A stretch of DNA of 64,000 nt, taken from assembly GCF_018130215.1 (NCBI RefSeq), contig NZ_JAFCKQ010000037.1, positions 1 to 64,000 on the forward strand, given 5' to 3'. This stretch comes from Bradyrhizobium jicamae. Lineage in GTDB: Bacteria > Pseudomonadota > Alphaproteobacteria > Rhizobiales > Xanthobacteraceae. Below the pieces are notes generated by a model. The model was not told the origin of the DNA and did no database searches. It was given only the letters and a program-made list of their open reading frames with translations. Shown piece after piece: positions 42,176 to 50,618 of this stretch (the first letter of the stretch is position 1; the number at the start of each line of letters is the position of its first letter). The position numbers and the translations under genes were made by a program.

Positions 42176-43621
42176 TTACCCGATCATCTGCAGCCAGGGC
42201 AACACGATCAGCAACAATCCGACAAAGTAGATTCCGCCGAAAATCAGCCCGAACTTCCAGAAGTCGCCCTTCCCGATATAGCCGCTGCCGTAGTACATCG
42301 GCGCCGGTCCCGTGGCGTAGGGCGAGATCACGCCCATCAGCCCCAGCGAGTACACGCAGAGCAGCATCAGTGTCGGCACCGACAGGCCGGGAATGGCCGA
42401 ACCGACCGCCAGCACCACCGGCAGCACGGCCGCCGTGTGAGACGTGATGCTCGAGAAGAAATAGTGGACCCAGAAGAAAAACGAGACGAGCAGAATCATC
42501 CCCGCCAGCGGCGACATGCCGGCCAGCGGCCGCGCATAACCCTCCGCCACCCACTTGATGAAGCCGATCTCGTTGAGGCCCGACGACAGCGTGAGCAGCG
42601 AGGTGAAATAGAAGAACACCTCCCAGGCGCTCTTCTCGGCGACGATGTCGTCAAAGGCGATGACGCCTGACAGCAGCATCAGCGAGATCACGACGAACAC
42701 GACCGTCGTCGCGTTGATGAAGTTTGAGCCGAGCAGCGGCAGGCTGATATTCGGGTTGGAACCGCAGATCCAGAAGAACATCGCCAGCAGAACCAGCGCC
42801 ACCATGATCCATTCCTGGCGCGACGGCGGCCCCATCTTGGCAAGCTCGCTCCGGCTCCAGGTCACGATCTCAGGGCTTTGCTTGATCTCGGGCCGGCACA
42901 CCACATAGCTCAGCAGTGGCACCACCAGCAGGAGAAGGATGCCAAGCGGCGCAAAGCCGATGAACCATTGCGACCAGCCGACGTCGACATTCACGAGCTT
43001 CTTGGCGATCGACAACGCGGCGGCATTGGGCGCCAGCGCCGTGAGGAACATCGAACTCGTCACCGCCGTGGTCGCAAATGCCGTCCACATCACGAAAGTG
43101 CCGATCTTGCCCGCGGTCGGGCCGGGCTCGGAACCATAGATGCGCGGGATGTTGCTGACGATCGGATAGATCGTGCCGCCTGAACGCGCGGTGTTGGACG
43201 GTGTCGCCGGCGCAAGCACGAGGTCCGAGAACATCACGGCGTAGCCGAGACCGATGGTGCTGCGGCCGAGCAAGCGCACCAGAAGCAAAGCCAGCCGGCG
43301 GCCGAGCCCGCTCTTGCGATAGCCGATCGAGAACACGAAGGCGCCGACGATCAGCCACACCGTGCTTTCCGAGAAGCCGCCGAGCATCCAGCGCAACGAC
43401 TTGTTCGGATCGGGCTCGACATAGCCGCCGACGCCCGCGACCGTCAGCCCGATCAGGCCGACGGCGCCGACCGGCATCGATTCGAGGATCAGGCCGACGA
43501 TCACGGCGGCGAACACCGCAAAATAGTGCCACTGATTGACGTTCAGCCCCGCCGGCACCGGGATCAGATAGATCACGAGCCACACCGCGAGCGGCGCAAG
43601 CGTCCTCCATGACATCTTCAT
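42176..43621 (-). CDS. DASS-family anion symporter (SLC13/CitT type)
   Basis: 481 residues from ATG 43621, chosen because AAAGGGGG lies 8 bases upstream. It has about twelve membrane helices and the paired DASS motifs: SNTARSGGTIYPIVSNIP near 145 and SSITSHTAAVLPVVLAVGS near 395. These bind the carboxylate and sodium in CitT and INDY homologues. It likely moves a di- or tricarboxylate, sulfate or organic anion. It is divergent from aat and separated from the efflux operon by about 180 bases, so it is probably independently expressed. Confidence 0.9.
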   Translation of the reverse strand: MKMSWRTLAPLAVWLVIYLIPVPAGLNVNQWHYFAVFAAVIVGLILESMPVGAVGLIGLTVAGVGGYVEPDPNKSLRWMLGGFSESTVWLIVGAFVFSIGYRKSGLGRRLALLLVRLLGRSTIGLGYAVMFSDLVLAPATPSNTARSGGTIYPIVSNIPRIYGSEPGPTAGKIGTFVMWTAFATTAVTSSMFLTALAPNAAALSIAKKLVNVDVGWSQWFIGFAPLGILLLLVVPLLSYVVCRPEIKQSPEIVTWSRSELAKMGPPSRQEWIMVALVLLAMFFWICGSNPNISLPLLGSNFINATTVVFVVISLMLLSGVIAFDDIVAEKSAWEVFFYFTSLLTLSSGLNEIGFIKWVAEGYARPLAGMSPLAGMILLVSFFFWVHYFFSSITSHTAAVLPVVLAVGSAIPGLSVPTLMLLCVYSLGLMGVISPYATGPAPMYYGSGYIGKGDFWKFGLIFGGIYFVGLLLIVLPWLQMIG

Positions 43622-43826
43622 GCGGCGTGCCCCCTTTGGATGTCTGATTGTTGGGCGGCTGCCATGTCCGCGGGCAGCGCCGCCATTTTCGTTGCAACAT
43701 AGCATAGCGTCGCAGCCCGGTTCGAGCGCATGCGACCTGACGGCGCGCCTTGTGGAGGAACCCGGGGTCGCCGTCAACACCGCGCGGCCATCGCAACGCC
43801 GCGCGGCATTTGCTAGTCTCGGCCGC

Positions 43827-44507
43827 ATGACGTCACGCGACTCCGCCTCTTCCGAGATCACACCCGAGGTGCTGCTGCGCGCCTATGCCTGCGGCATCTT
43901 CCCGATGGCCGAGAGCGCCGCCGATCCGACCCTGTTCTGGGTCGAGCCGGAATTGCGCGGCGTGATTCCGCTCGACGGTTTCCGCATCGCCTCGCGGCTG
44001 GCGCGCACTGTGCGCTCGGATGCGTACAAGGTCACCGTCGACACCGCGTTCAAGGCCGTGATCGCCGGCTGCGCGGCGCCGCAAGTCGGCCGCGACGACA
44101 CCTGGATCAACAAGCGCATCCGCGACCTCTATGTCGGGTTGCACATGCTCGGCCATTGCCACAGCGTCGAGGTGTGGCAGGACGACGACCTGGTCGGCGG
44201 GCTCTATGGCGTCAGTCTCGGCCGCGCCTTCTTCGGGGAGAGCATGTTCCACACCGCGCGCGACGCATCAAAGGTCGCGCTGGTGCATCTGGTGGCGCGG
44301 CTGATCGCCGGCGGGTTCGAGCTGCTCGACACGCAATATGTGACCGATCATCTCAAGACCTTCGGCGCGATCGAGATTCCGCGCCGCCGCTATCGCGCGC
44401 TGCTCGACAAGGCGATCGCAGGCGAGCCGGCCGATTTCCGCAAGCTCGACACGGCGCATCCCGTCAAGGGCGAGGACGCGCTCGCGATCGTCGCGGCGCG
44501 CAATTGA
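43827..44507 (+). CDS. aat: Leucyl/phenylalanyl-tRNA--protein transferase
   Basis: 226 residues from ATG 43827, a typical length. Conserved segments are LLRAYACGIFPMAES at the N-terminus, WVEPELRGVIPLDGF, the CAAPQVGRDDTWINKRI region, HSVEVWQDDDLVGGLYGVSL and GRAFFGESMFHTARDASKVAL, then DTQYVTDHLKTFGAIEIPR. It adds Leu or Phe to proteins with N-terminal Arg or Lys, creating an N-degron for ClpAP. In related genomes aat often lies close to accBC; here about 15 kb of transport and signalling genes separate them. Confidence 0.95.
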   Translation: MTSRDSASSEITPEVLLRAYACGIFPMAESAADPTLFWVEPELRGVIPLDGFRIASRLARTVRSDAYKVTVDTAFKAVIAGCAAPQVGRDDTWINKRIRDLYVGLHMLGHCHSVEVWQDDDLVGGLYGVSLGRAFFGESMFHTARDASKVALVHLVARLIAGGFELLDTQYVTDHLKTFGAIEIPRRRYRALLDKAIAGEPADFRKLDTAHPVKGEDALAIVAARN

Positions 44508-44515
44508 AGTGCGCA

Positions 44516-44547
44516 TAGCCCGGATTTCGCTGCGCTCCACCCGGCTA
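44516..44547. repeat. REP-like palindromic element between aat and the DUF2155 gene
   Basis: TAGCCCGG ... CCCGGCTA with an inner GCTGCGCTCC segment forms an imperfect stem-loop of about 32 bases. The wording (TAGCCCGGATTTCGCTGCGC) matches a class of dispersed intergenic palindromes that I recall from many proteobacteria. It lies between two convergent genes and may help end transcription. Confidence 0.5.
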
Positions 44548-44558
44548 CAGGATCAACC

Positions 44559-45548
44559 CTAGTTCCCGAACAATCCGCCGAACAATCCTCCCGGCCGCTG
44601 CTGCGGCGGTGGAGGTGGTGGTTGCTGCTGGAATTGCGGCTGCGGAGGCGGACGCGGCGCAGCCTGTTTCGGCGCCGGCGGACGTTTCTGGGCCGGGGGC
44701 GGTGGCGGGGTCGGCTGCTTCGGCGGATCGGGCGCGGCAGTCACGATGGTCTGGTCCGGACCTTTGCAGTCGGTGAGCCAGATGTCGTAGATCGGGTGCT
44801 CGACGCCGTGCAGGCCAGGGCTTGCGGCGTACATCCAGCCCGAGAAGATCCGCTTCACCTCACCCTGCAGCGTGATCTCGTCGACCTCGACGAAGGCATC
44901 GGTGTTGGCGGCTTCGGTCGAAGGCCGCGTGTAGCAGGCATCGGTCTTCACCCGCAGCGCGCCGAACTGCACGGTCTCGCCGATATCCTCATCGAAATTG
45001 ATGATGCGCCCGGTGATCTTGTCGAGGCCGGAGAAGCTCGCCTTCTTGTTGGTGATCTTGGTCGATGGCGGCTCCTGGACGACCTCGTCGCCGGGCTGCA
45101 GCGTCGCCGCGGGCGCTTGCGGGGCCCCCTTGGCATTGGCGGGCGGGCGCTGACCCGGCGCAGCGTTCTGGCCGGGCGGCGTATTGGCGCCGCCTGGCTG
45201 CGGCGGTTGCACGGCAACGGAAGGTTGGGTGCCCTGGGGAACGCCGGGCGGCGGCGCCAGCGGCTGTGATTGCACGCTGCCGGGCGGCGGCACGGCCTGG
45301 GCCGGGGGCAACGGCCGGGTCGGCGGCGGCAACAGCCGGCCCCGCGGCAATTCCGGCACTTCCTCGTCGTCGTCACCGGGAGGCGGCTGCTGACCGCGCG
45401 GGATCGAACCCGGCGGACGCGGCGCGGGATCGGAGAAAATCGTGCCGATCTGCGCGCGCGCAGGCGGTGCAAGCGCGACGGTTGAGGCGGCGATCAGGGC
45501 CGCAAAGCCAGTCAGGGCAATGGTTCGAAACATCTCGCGCGGCTTCAA
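44559..45548 (-). CDS. Secreted proline-rich DUF2155 protein
   Basis: 329 residues. The signal peptide is about 1-32 (ending ARA-QIG). The mature N-terminal half (about 35-155) is Pro/Gln/Gly-rich and presumably disordered. The DUF2155 domain spans about 165-270, with KASFSGLDKITGRIINFDED, GALRVKTDACYTRP and FSGWMYAASPGLHGVEHPIY. A second Pro/Gln-rich tail ends in GGLFGGLFGN. The domain is widespread in alphaproteobacteria, usually near aat and the NDUFA12 gene, and uncharacterised. ATG 45533 is an alternative start. Confidence 0.87.
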   Translation of the reverse strand: MKPREMFRTIALTGFAALIAASTVALAPPARAQIGTIFSDPAPRPPGSIPRGQQPPPGDDDEEVPELPRGRLLPPPTRPLPPAQAVPPPGSVQSQPLAPPPGVPQGTQPSVAVQPPQPGGANTPPGQNAAPGQRPPANAKGAPQAPAATLQPGDEVVQEPPSTKITNKKASFSGLDKITGRIINFDEDIGETVQFGALRVKTDACYTRPSTEAANTDAFVEVDEITLQGEVKRIFSGWMYAASPGLHGVEHPIYDIWLTDCKGPDQTIVTAAPDPPKQPTPPPPPAQKRPPAPKQAAPRPPPQPQFQQQPPPPPPQQRPGGLFGGLFGN

Positions 45549-45768
45549 CAGGCGAATCGGGCTCGTCGCAGTTTACCGTTATCGGCCGCCCGCAGGACCA
45601 CCGGTTAACACGCCGAATACGGCGGGGAAAGGGCGGTTCGCCCGCCCTCCCCGGCCACTGGTCAGTCACTCGAGCACATGGGATAGTTCAGGGGCTCCCG
45701 CGCGCCCCGCGCGAAAAACAGAGGAAAATCCGGCACTGAACCGGACCAGCCAGAGGAAACCAAGCAAC

Positions 45769-46548
45769 ATGCCCGATCGTATCAGGCTCGATGGCCGGGT
45801 CGCCGTCGTCACCGGCGCTGCCGGCGTCATCGGAACCGCCACCCTCAACCTGCTGGCCGCGCGCGGTGCGCGGATTGTCGCAGTCGATCGCAGGGCCTCC
45901 GACCTGGAAACGGCGATCAAGGACCTGCCCGCCTCGGCGGAGGCCCTCGCAATCGCCGCCGACGTCACACAGGAGGACGAGGTCGAGGACTACGTCCGAT
46001 CGGCCGTGGATCGATTCGGCACCATCGACGCCTTCTTCAACAACGCCGGCATCGAGGGCGACATCAAGCCCATCCCGGAGTACTCGCTGGAGAGTTTTCG
46101 CCGCGTGCTCGACGTCAACGTCGTCGGCGTATTCCTCGGCATGAAGCATGTGCTGCCCGTCATGCTGAAGCAGAACAAGGGCAGCATCATCAACACCGCC
46201 TCGATCGCGGGCCTGATGGGGTCGCCGATGATCGCGGTCTACAGCGCAAGCAAGCACGCCGTGATCGGGCTCACCAAGAGCGCGGCCTGGGAATGCACGG
46301 GCACAGGCGTCCGCGTCAATTGCGTCTGCCCGGGCATGATCGACAGCCGGATGCTGAGCACGATCCTGCAGGGCCGCAGCGGCGGCAACGCGCCACCGCC
46401 GGTCGACAGGATCGTCGACCGCATCCCGGCACGCCGGCTCGGCCTCGCCAGCGAGGTCGCCTCGATCGTCGCCTTCCTCGCTTCCGACGAGGCGAGTTAT
46501 GTCTCCGGCTCCGCCTATACCGTGGACGGCGGCCGCACCGCCGCCTGA
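45769..46548 (+). CDS. SDR-family oxidoreductase
   Basis: 259 residues from ATG 45769, with AGAGGA upstream. Classical SDR motifs: cofactor loop VVTGAAGVIGTATLN at 12-26, NNAGIEGD near 90, the catalytic serine in NTASIAGL near 140, YSASK with the Tyr-Lys pair near 157, and SGSAYTVDGGRTAA at the C-terminus. It would oxidise or reduce an alcohol/ketone with NAD(P). A hydrolase gene follows 34 bases later, and a shared pathway (for example ester cleavage then alcohol oxidation) is plausible but unproven. Confidence 0.92.
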   Translation: MPDRIRLDGRVAVVTGAAGVIGTATLNLLAARGARIVAVDRRASDLETAIKDLPASAEALAIAADVTQEDEVEDYVRSAVDRFGTIDAFFNNAGIEGDIKPIPEYSLESFRRVLDVNVVGVFLGMKHVLPVMLKQNKGSIINTASIAGLMGSPMIAVYSASKHAVIGLTKSAAWECTGTGVRVNCVCPGMIDSRMLSTILQGRSGGNAPPPVDRIVDRIPARRLGLASEVASIVAFLASDEASYVSGSAYTVDGGRTAA

Positions 46549-46582
46549 CGTCTCACATCACAAGCAAGAGAAGGTCTGAGCA

Positions 46583-47524
46583 ATGCCCGTTGTCCTCGAT
46601 GCCGATGCCGCCGCCGTCTACAAGGCGTTCCAGGAGGCCGGGCGCCCGGCCTATGAAACGCTGACCGCACCGGAAGCGCGCGAATATTATCGCGCCGCCC
46701 GCGTTGTCGCTAACCCCGAACCGCCCGAGCTCGAATCCAGCAAGCCGCTCGCGATCCCGGCGCCGCACGGCACGATCCCGGCCCGCATCTATACGCCGAA
46801 GACGCTGCGCAGGACGAACGGGCTGGCGCCCTGCCTGGTGTTCTTCCATGGCGGCGGCTGGGTGATCGGCGACCTCGATACCCACGAGGTGGTCTGCCAG
46901 AAGATGGCGCATGAGGGCGAGTTGATCGTGATCTCGGTCGACTACCGTCTGGCGCCCGAGCACCATTTCCCCGCCGCGGTCGACGATGCCGTCACGGCGA
47001 CACAGTGGGTTGCGGCCAACGCCAGGGACCTCGGCGTCGACGCATCGCGCCTGGTCGTCGGCGGCGATAGCGCCGGTGGCAATCTCGCGGCCGTCGTCGC
47101 ACTCACCGCCCGCGAGGGCGGACCGAAACTCGCCGGTCAATTGCTGGTGTATCCGGCAACCGATTTCGCACGGAAGCATCCCTCGCACCGCGAGCCCGAG
47201 ACCAGCATCCTGTTGACCCATTCGGTGATCGGCTGGTTCGCCAACCACTATCTCGGCGGCGCGGACTCGAGCGACTGGCGTGCCTCGCCCGCGCGCGCGA
47301 AAAACTTTGCCGGCCTGCCGCCGGCCTATGTGTTGACCGCAGGAGCCGATCCGCTGCGCGACGAGGGCGACGAATATGCCAAATTCCTCAAGGAGGCCGG
47401 CGTGCCCGTAACTTACAGACATTTCCCCGGCCAATTCCACGGCTTCTTCACCATGGGCAAGCTGCTCAACCAGGCCAATGTCGCGGTGTCAGAAATCAGC
47501 GCGTGGCTGAAGACGCTCGGCTGA
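46583..47524 (+). CDS. Alpha/beta hydrolase, hormone-sensitive-lipase family
   Basis: 313 residues. The oxyanion-hole motif FFHGGGWVIGDLDTHE is near 90, the nucleophile elbow GGDSAGGNLAA near 155, the catalytic Asp in TAGADPLRDEGDEYA near 255, and His in FPGQFHGF near 282. Such enzymes cut short-chain or aromatic esters. It is the second gene of a likely SDR-hydrolase operon. The natural substrate is not predictable. Confidence 0.93.
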   Translation: MPVVLDADAAAVYKAFQEAGRPAYETLTAPEAREYYRAARVVANPEPPELESSKPLAIPAPHGTIPARIYTPKTLRRTNGLAPCLVFFHGGGWVIGDLDTHEVVCQKMAHEGELIVISVDYRLAPEHHFPAAVDDAVTATQWVAANARDLGVDASRLVVGGDSAGGNLAAVVALTAREGGPKLAGQLLVYPATDFARKHPSHREPETSILLTHSVIGWFANHYLGGADSSDWRASPARAKNFAGLPPAYVLTAGADPLRDEGDEYAKFLKEAGVPVTYRHFPGQFHGFFTMGKLLNQANVAVSEISAWLKTLG

Positions 47525-47610
47525 GTTGCCGACTACGGGCGTCAGACTTGCGACGATAGTGCGCCTTGAAGTTCCTGCCGGCCTCACGATAGTGCGCGTC
47601 AACGCCTATC

Positions 47611-48867
47611 GTGTGGCCTGCCCCGTCAGCCGTCGAGATCGCCTTGCTCACGCCCATCGCCGTCTGCGGCATTCCGCTTGATTTCATTCTGTTCGGGCTG
47701 ACGCTGCTGGGTGTGGCGCTGTTCCATCGTCACACACTTGCAGCGGCGTTGACGGGACTTGCCGCAGTTGTCGGCTACAAGCTGGCGTTCACCGGCTTTG
47801 CGACATTCGGCCCTGGCCTGCCCGGCCTCGTGCACCACATGCGGCACGAATGGGTCACGCTCGCCAATTTGTTCCTGCTGCTGATGGGATTCGCGCTGCT
47901 GTCGCGCCATTTCGAGGACAGCCGCATCCCCGATCGCATGCCGGCATTGCTGCCTGACGACTGGACGGGCGGCGTGCTGCTGCTCGTGCTGGTCTTCGTG
48001 CTGTCGGCCTTCCTCGACAATATCGCGGCGGCGCTGGTCGGCGGCACGGTCGCCCGTCATGTGTTCCGCGGCCGGGTCCACATCGGCTATCTCGCTGCGA
48101 TCGTCGCGTCCGCCAACGCCGGCGGCGCGGGCAGCGTCGTCGGCGACACCACGACGACCATGATGTGGATCGACGGCATCAGCCCGCTGACGGTGGTGGA
48201 TGCCTATGTTGCGGCTGCCGTCGCAATGCTGGTGCTGGCGGTGCCGGCCTCGCTCCAGCAACAGCGCTATTCGCCGATCGTGAAGAAAGCGCTGTCCGGC
48301 ACACGCATCGACTGGACGCGCGTCGTGATCGTGGCGGCGATCCTGCTGGCCGCGATGGCCGCCAACGTCACCGCCAATCTCAAATTCCCCGCACTGCTCG
48401 ATACCTTTCCAGTACTCGGGGCCGCGGTCTGGCTCGCCATCCTGCTGACGTCATTGTTGCGGCGTCCGGACTGGTCGGTGATGCCGGAAGCCGGTCAGGG
48501 AACAGCGTTCCTGCTCGCGCTGGTGACGGCGGCTTCGATGATGCCGGTGGAGAAACTGCCCGCCGCATCCTGGCAGACCGCGCTCGGCCTCGGCTTCATC
48601 TCGTCGGTGTTCGACAACATTCCCCTGACCGCGCTGGCGCTCAAGCAAGGCGGCTACGACTGGGGGCTGCTTGCCTACACCGTCGGCTTCGGCGGCTCAA
48701 TGATCTGGTTCGGATCGTCCGCGGGTGTCGCGGTCTCCAACCTGTATCCGGAGACCAGATCCGTGGCGCGATGGATCGTCTATGGCTGGCCGATCATCCT
48801 GGCCTATGTCGTCGGATTCTTCGTGATGCTCGCCTTGCTCGGCTGGCATCCCGACGCGCCGCACTGA
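47611..48867 (+). CDS. Ion-transporter-superfamily membrane permease, substrate unknown
   Basis: 418 residues from GTG 47611, with about eleven hydrophobic helices. Two pseudo-symmetric segments, LSAFLDNIAAALVGGTVAR near 131 and SSVFDNIPLTALAL near 332, carry the helix-break 'DNI' motif seen in NhaD/ArsB/CitM-type transporters, and ASANAGGAGSVVGDTTTTMM lies near 170. It might be a Na+/H+ antiporter or an anion exporter. It is 86 bases downstream of the hydrolase gene; linkage is uncertain. Confidence 0.8.
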   Translation: MWPAPSAVEIALLTPIAVCGIPLDFILFGLTLLGVALFHRHTLAAALTGLAAVVGYKLAFTGFATFGPGLPGLVHHMRHEWVTLANLFLLLMGFALLSRHFEDSRIPDRMPALLPDDWTGGVLLLVLVFVLSAFLDNIAAALVGGTVARHVFRGRVHIGYLAAIVASANAGGAGSVVGDTTTTMMWIDGISPLTVVDAYVAAAVAMLVLAVPASLQQQRYSPIVKKALSGTRIDWTRVVIVAAILLAAMAANVTANLKFPALLDTFPVLGAAVWLAILLTSLLRRPDWSVMPEAGQGTAFLLALVTAASMMPVEKLPAASWQTALGLGFISSVFDNIPLTALALKQGGYDWGLLAYTVGFGGSMIWFGSSAGVAVSNLYPETRSVARWIVYGWPIILAYVVGFFVMLALLGWHPDAPH

Positions 48868-49002
48868 GGCCGGGTCTGGCATATCGGGGGGCTCGCCACG
48901 CTGCAGTGCACAATTTTACTGCATAAAAGTTGTTGAAAAACGAGACAAATCCGTTGACTTTGCTAAACTCGTTTCGTCGTAACAACTTATGGAGCGTTCC
49001 GC

Positions 49003-49446
49003 ATGAGCGTTAGTGTCGAAGTCCTCACCCGCGCCCCGTTGGAGTTGGAACAGATGATCGAGGGCGAACTCAACACGGTGAGTTCGTATCGATCACGCAG
49101 CAACATCCACCCTCTCTCGCCGATGCCGGACTATGTCGAACACCGCAACGGCGTCAACGAGGTCGGCAAGCTGTCGGCCGAAGCGGTCGTGCGCGAATAC
49201 GAAGCGGCGGTCAAAGAGATCGAGGCCCTTGGAACAGAATTGCAATTGGCCGCCAAGAAGTGCGAGACGATGGTGGCCGGCGTCCATGACATGATCGCGG
49301 AAATCAAGGAATTCGCTGCCGGTTATCGCGATCAGGGCAAGCGTTTCTTCCTGCAGATCGAGGCCGTTTCGTTGATGACCTCGGAGGTCCGGGATACCTG
49401 CGAAGTGCTTAAGAAGAAAATCGCGTCAGACACATTGACCGAGTGA
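49003..49446 (+). CDS. Small coiled-coil protein of unknown function
   Basis: 147 residues, soluble and helical. The central part, from VNEVGKLSAEAVVREYEAAV to the C-terminus, has heptad-like spacing and predicts long helices or a coiled coil. There is no signal peptide. I recognise no characterised family, though it has the look of a conserved rhizobial hypothetical protein. The upstream 130 bases are AT-rich against the surroundings, with a TTGACT hexamer at 48954-48959 that could be a -35 element; no clear -10 accompanies it. A perfect UUCG-loop terminator follows, so it is a monocistronic, probably well-expressed unit. Confidence 0.8.
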   Translation: MSVSVEVLTRAPLELEQMIEGELNTVSSYRSRSNIHPLSPMPDYVEHRNGVNEVGKLSAEAVVREYEAAVKEIEALGTELQLAAKKCETMVAGVHDMIAEIKEFAAGYRDQGKRFFLQIEAVSLMTSEVRDTCEVLKKKIASDTLTE

Positions 49447-49493
49447 TCTTTGGACCGTTTAGTTCGATTGAATACCAATTCGTTCAACATATT

Positions 49494-49517
49494 GCCCCGC
49501 TTCGGCGGGGCTTTTTT
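49494..49517 (+). terminator. Rho-independent terminator with UUCG tetraloop
   Basis: GCCCCGC-TTCG-GCGGGGC followed by six Ts, a textbook highly stable C(UUCG)G hairpin, 48 bases past the stop at 49446. Confidence 0.95.
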
Positions 49518-49569
49518 GTCGAAAGCGAGCAGCCTGTCGAAAGACGGGCGCAATTCTCGGGCCTACAAA

Positions 49570-50508
49570 CTATCCCACCCTCGCCGCGCGGCGCAGCGAT
49601 TGTGGCGGCTGGCCAAAGGCACGGATGAAGGCACGGCGCATCCGCTCGGGATCGCGGAAGCCGGTGATCTCGGCAACCCGCTCGATCGCCTCGCCCGACG
49701 ACTGCACGCGCTGCCGCGCGACCTCGATGCGCAGGCGTTCGACTGCCTTCGACGGCGTCGACCCTGTCTCCGCGATGAAGGCGCGCGTGAAATGCCGGGA
49801 GCTCATGCCAGCCTTCTCGGCGAGATCCTCGACCGTCAGCGGCGCGTCGAGATTTTCCCGCGCCCAGGCGAGCAGCGGCCCGAAACGGCCGTTCGGCGTC
49901 TTCAATTCGAGCAGCGACGAGAATTGCGACTGTCCGCCGCTGCGCCGGTGATACAGCACGAGCTGGCGCGCGGTCTTCTGCGCAACTTCATCGCCATAGT
50001 CTTCCGTGATCATCGCCAGCGCCAGGTCGATACCGGCGCTGATCCCCGCCGAACTCCAGATGTTGCCGTCGCGGACGAAGATCTGGTCGGGCTCGAGCCT
50101 GACCTTCGGATAGGTCTTCACGAAATCCGGCGTGCGCTGCCAATGCGTGGTGGCGCGGCGACCGTCGAGCAGGCCGGCCTCGGCGAGCACATAGGCGCCC
50201 GAACAGACGCTGGCGACGCGGATACCGCGGCCTGCCATGCGCCTGACGAAGGCCAGCGTGGTCGGGCAGCTCGCCGGAGCCTTCACGCCGTTGCCGCCCG
50301 CGATGATCAGCATCGTGATCGCCGCCGATGGCTTCAGCCCTCGCGCCAGCATCTCGACCCCGGAGGAGCTGCGCACCGGCCCGGCCGTTACCGCGAGCGT
50401 CTTGATATCCGGCACATTGCCGGCGAAGCGCGCGGCAATTTCGAACGCAGCGATCGGGCCGGCGGCGTCGAGCAGCTGGAAGTCGGGAAAGATCAGGATG
50501 CCGATCAT
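49570..50508 (-). CDS. GlxA-type transcriptional regulator: DJ-1/PfpI domain plus AraC helix-turn-helix
   Basis: 312 residues. The N-terminal DJ-1/PfpI-like domain (about 1-180) begins MIGILIFPDFQLLDAAGP and has the nucleophile-elbow region VASVCSGAYVLAEAGLLDGR. The C-terminal AraC DNA-binding domain (about 215-310) contains LTVEDLAEKAGMSSRHFTR and GFRDPERMRRAFIRAFG. GlxA-like regulators control amine, carnitine, arginine or isonitrile catabolism. It is divergent from a DJ-1 enzyme gene over 110 bases, and its sensor domain is homologous to that enzyme, so control of the neighbour is likely. Confidence 0.92.
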   Translation of the reverse strand: MIGILIFPDFQLLDAAGPIAAFEIAARFAGNVPDIKTLAVTAGPVRSSSGVEMLARGLKPSAAITMLIIAGGNGVKAPASCPTTLAFVRRMAGRGIRVASVCSGAYVLAEAGLLDGRRATTHWQRTPDFVKTYPKVRLEPDQIFVRDGNIWSSAGISAGIDLALAMITEDYGDEVAQKTARQLVLYHRRSGGQSQFSSLLELKTPNGRFGPLLAWARENLDAPLTVEDLAEKAGMSSRHFTRAFIAETGSTPSKAVERLRIEVARQRVQSSGEAIERVAEITGFRDPERMRRAFIRAFGQPPQSLRRAARVG

Positions 50509-50526
50509 CGTCGATCCTCACATGCA

Positions 50527-50557
50527 GGCGTATGTCCTGAATTGAGGGAAATACGCC
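50527..50557. promoter_or_regulatory. Inverted repeat between GlxA-type regulator and DJ-1 enzyme gene
   Basis: GGCGTAT (50527-50533) and ATACGCC (50551-50557) form an exact inverted repeat with a 17-base spacer, placing arm centres 24 bases apart. It lies in the only shared promoter gap of the divergent pair, so an operator role is plausible. A second smaller symmetry, TTGG...CCAA, lies at 50561-50576. Confidence 0.35.
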
Positions 50558-50618
50558 ATTTTGGACGGAATGCCAAGGTGGCAACATGGTGCCGTCTCGC
50601 ACAATTTGGAGGATTGCG

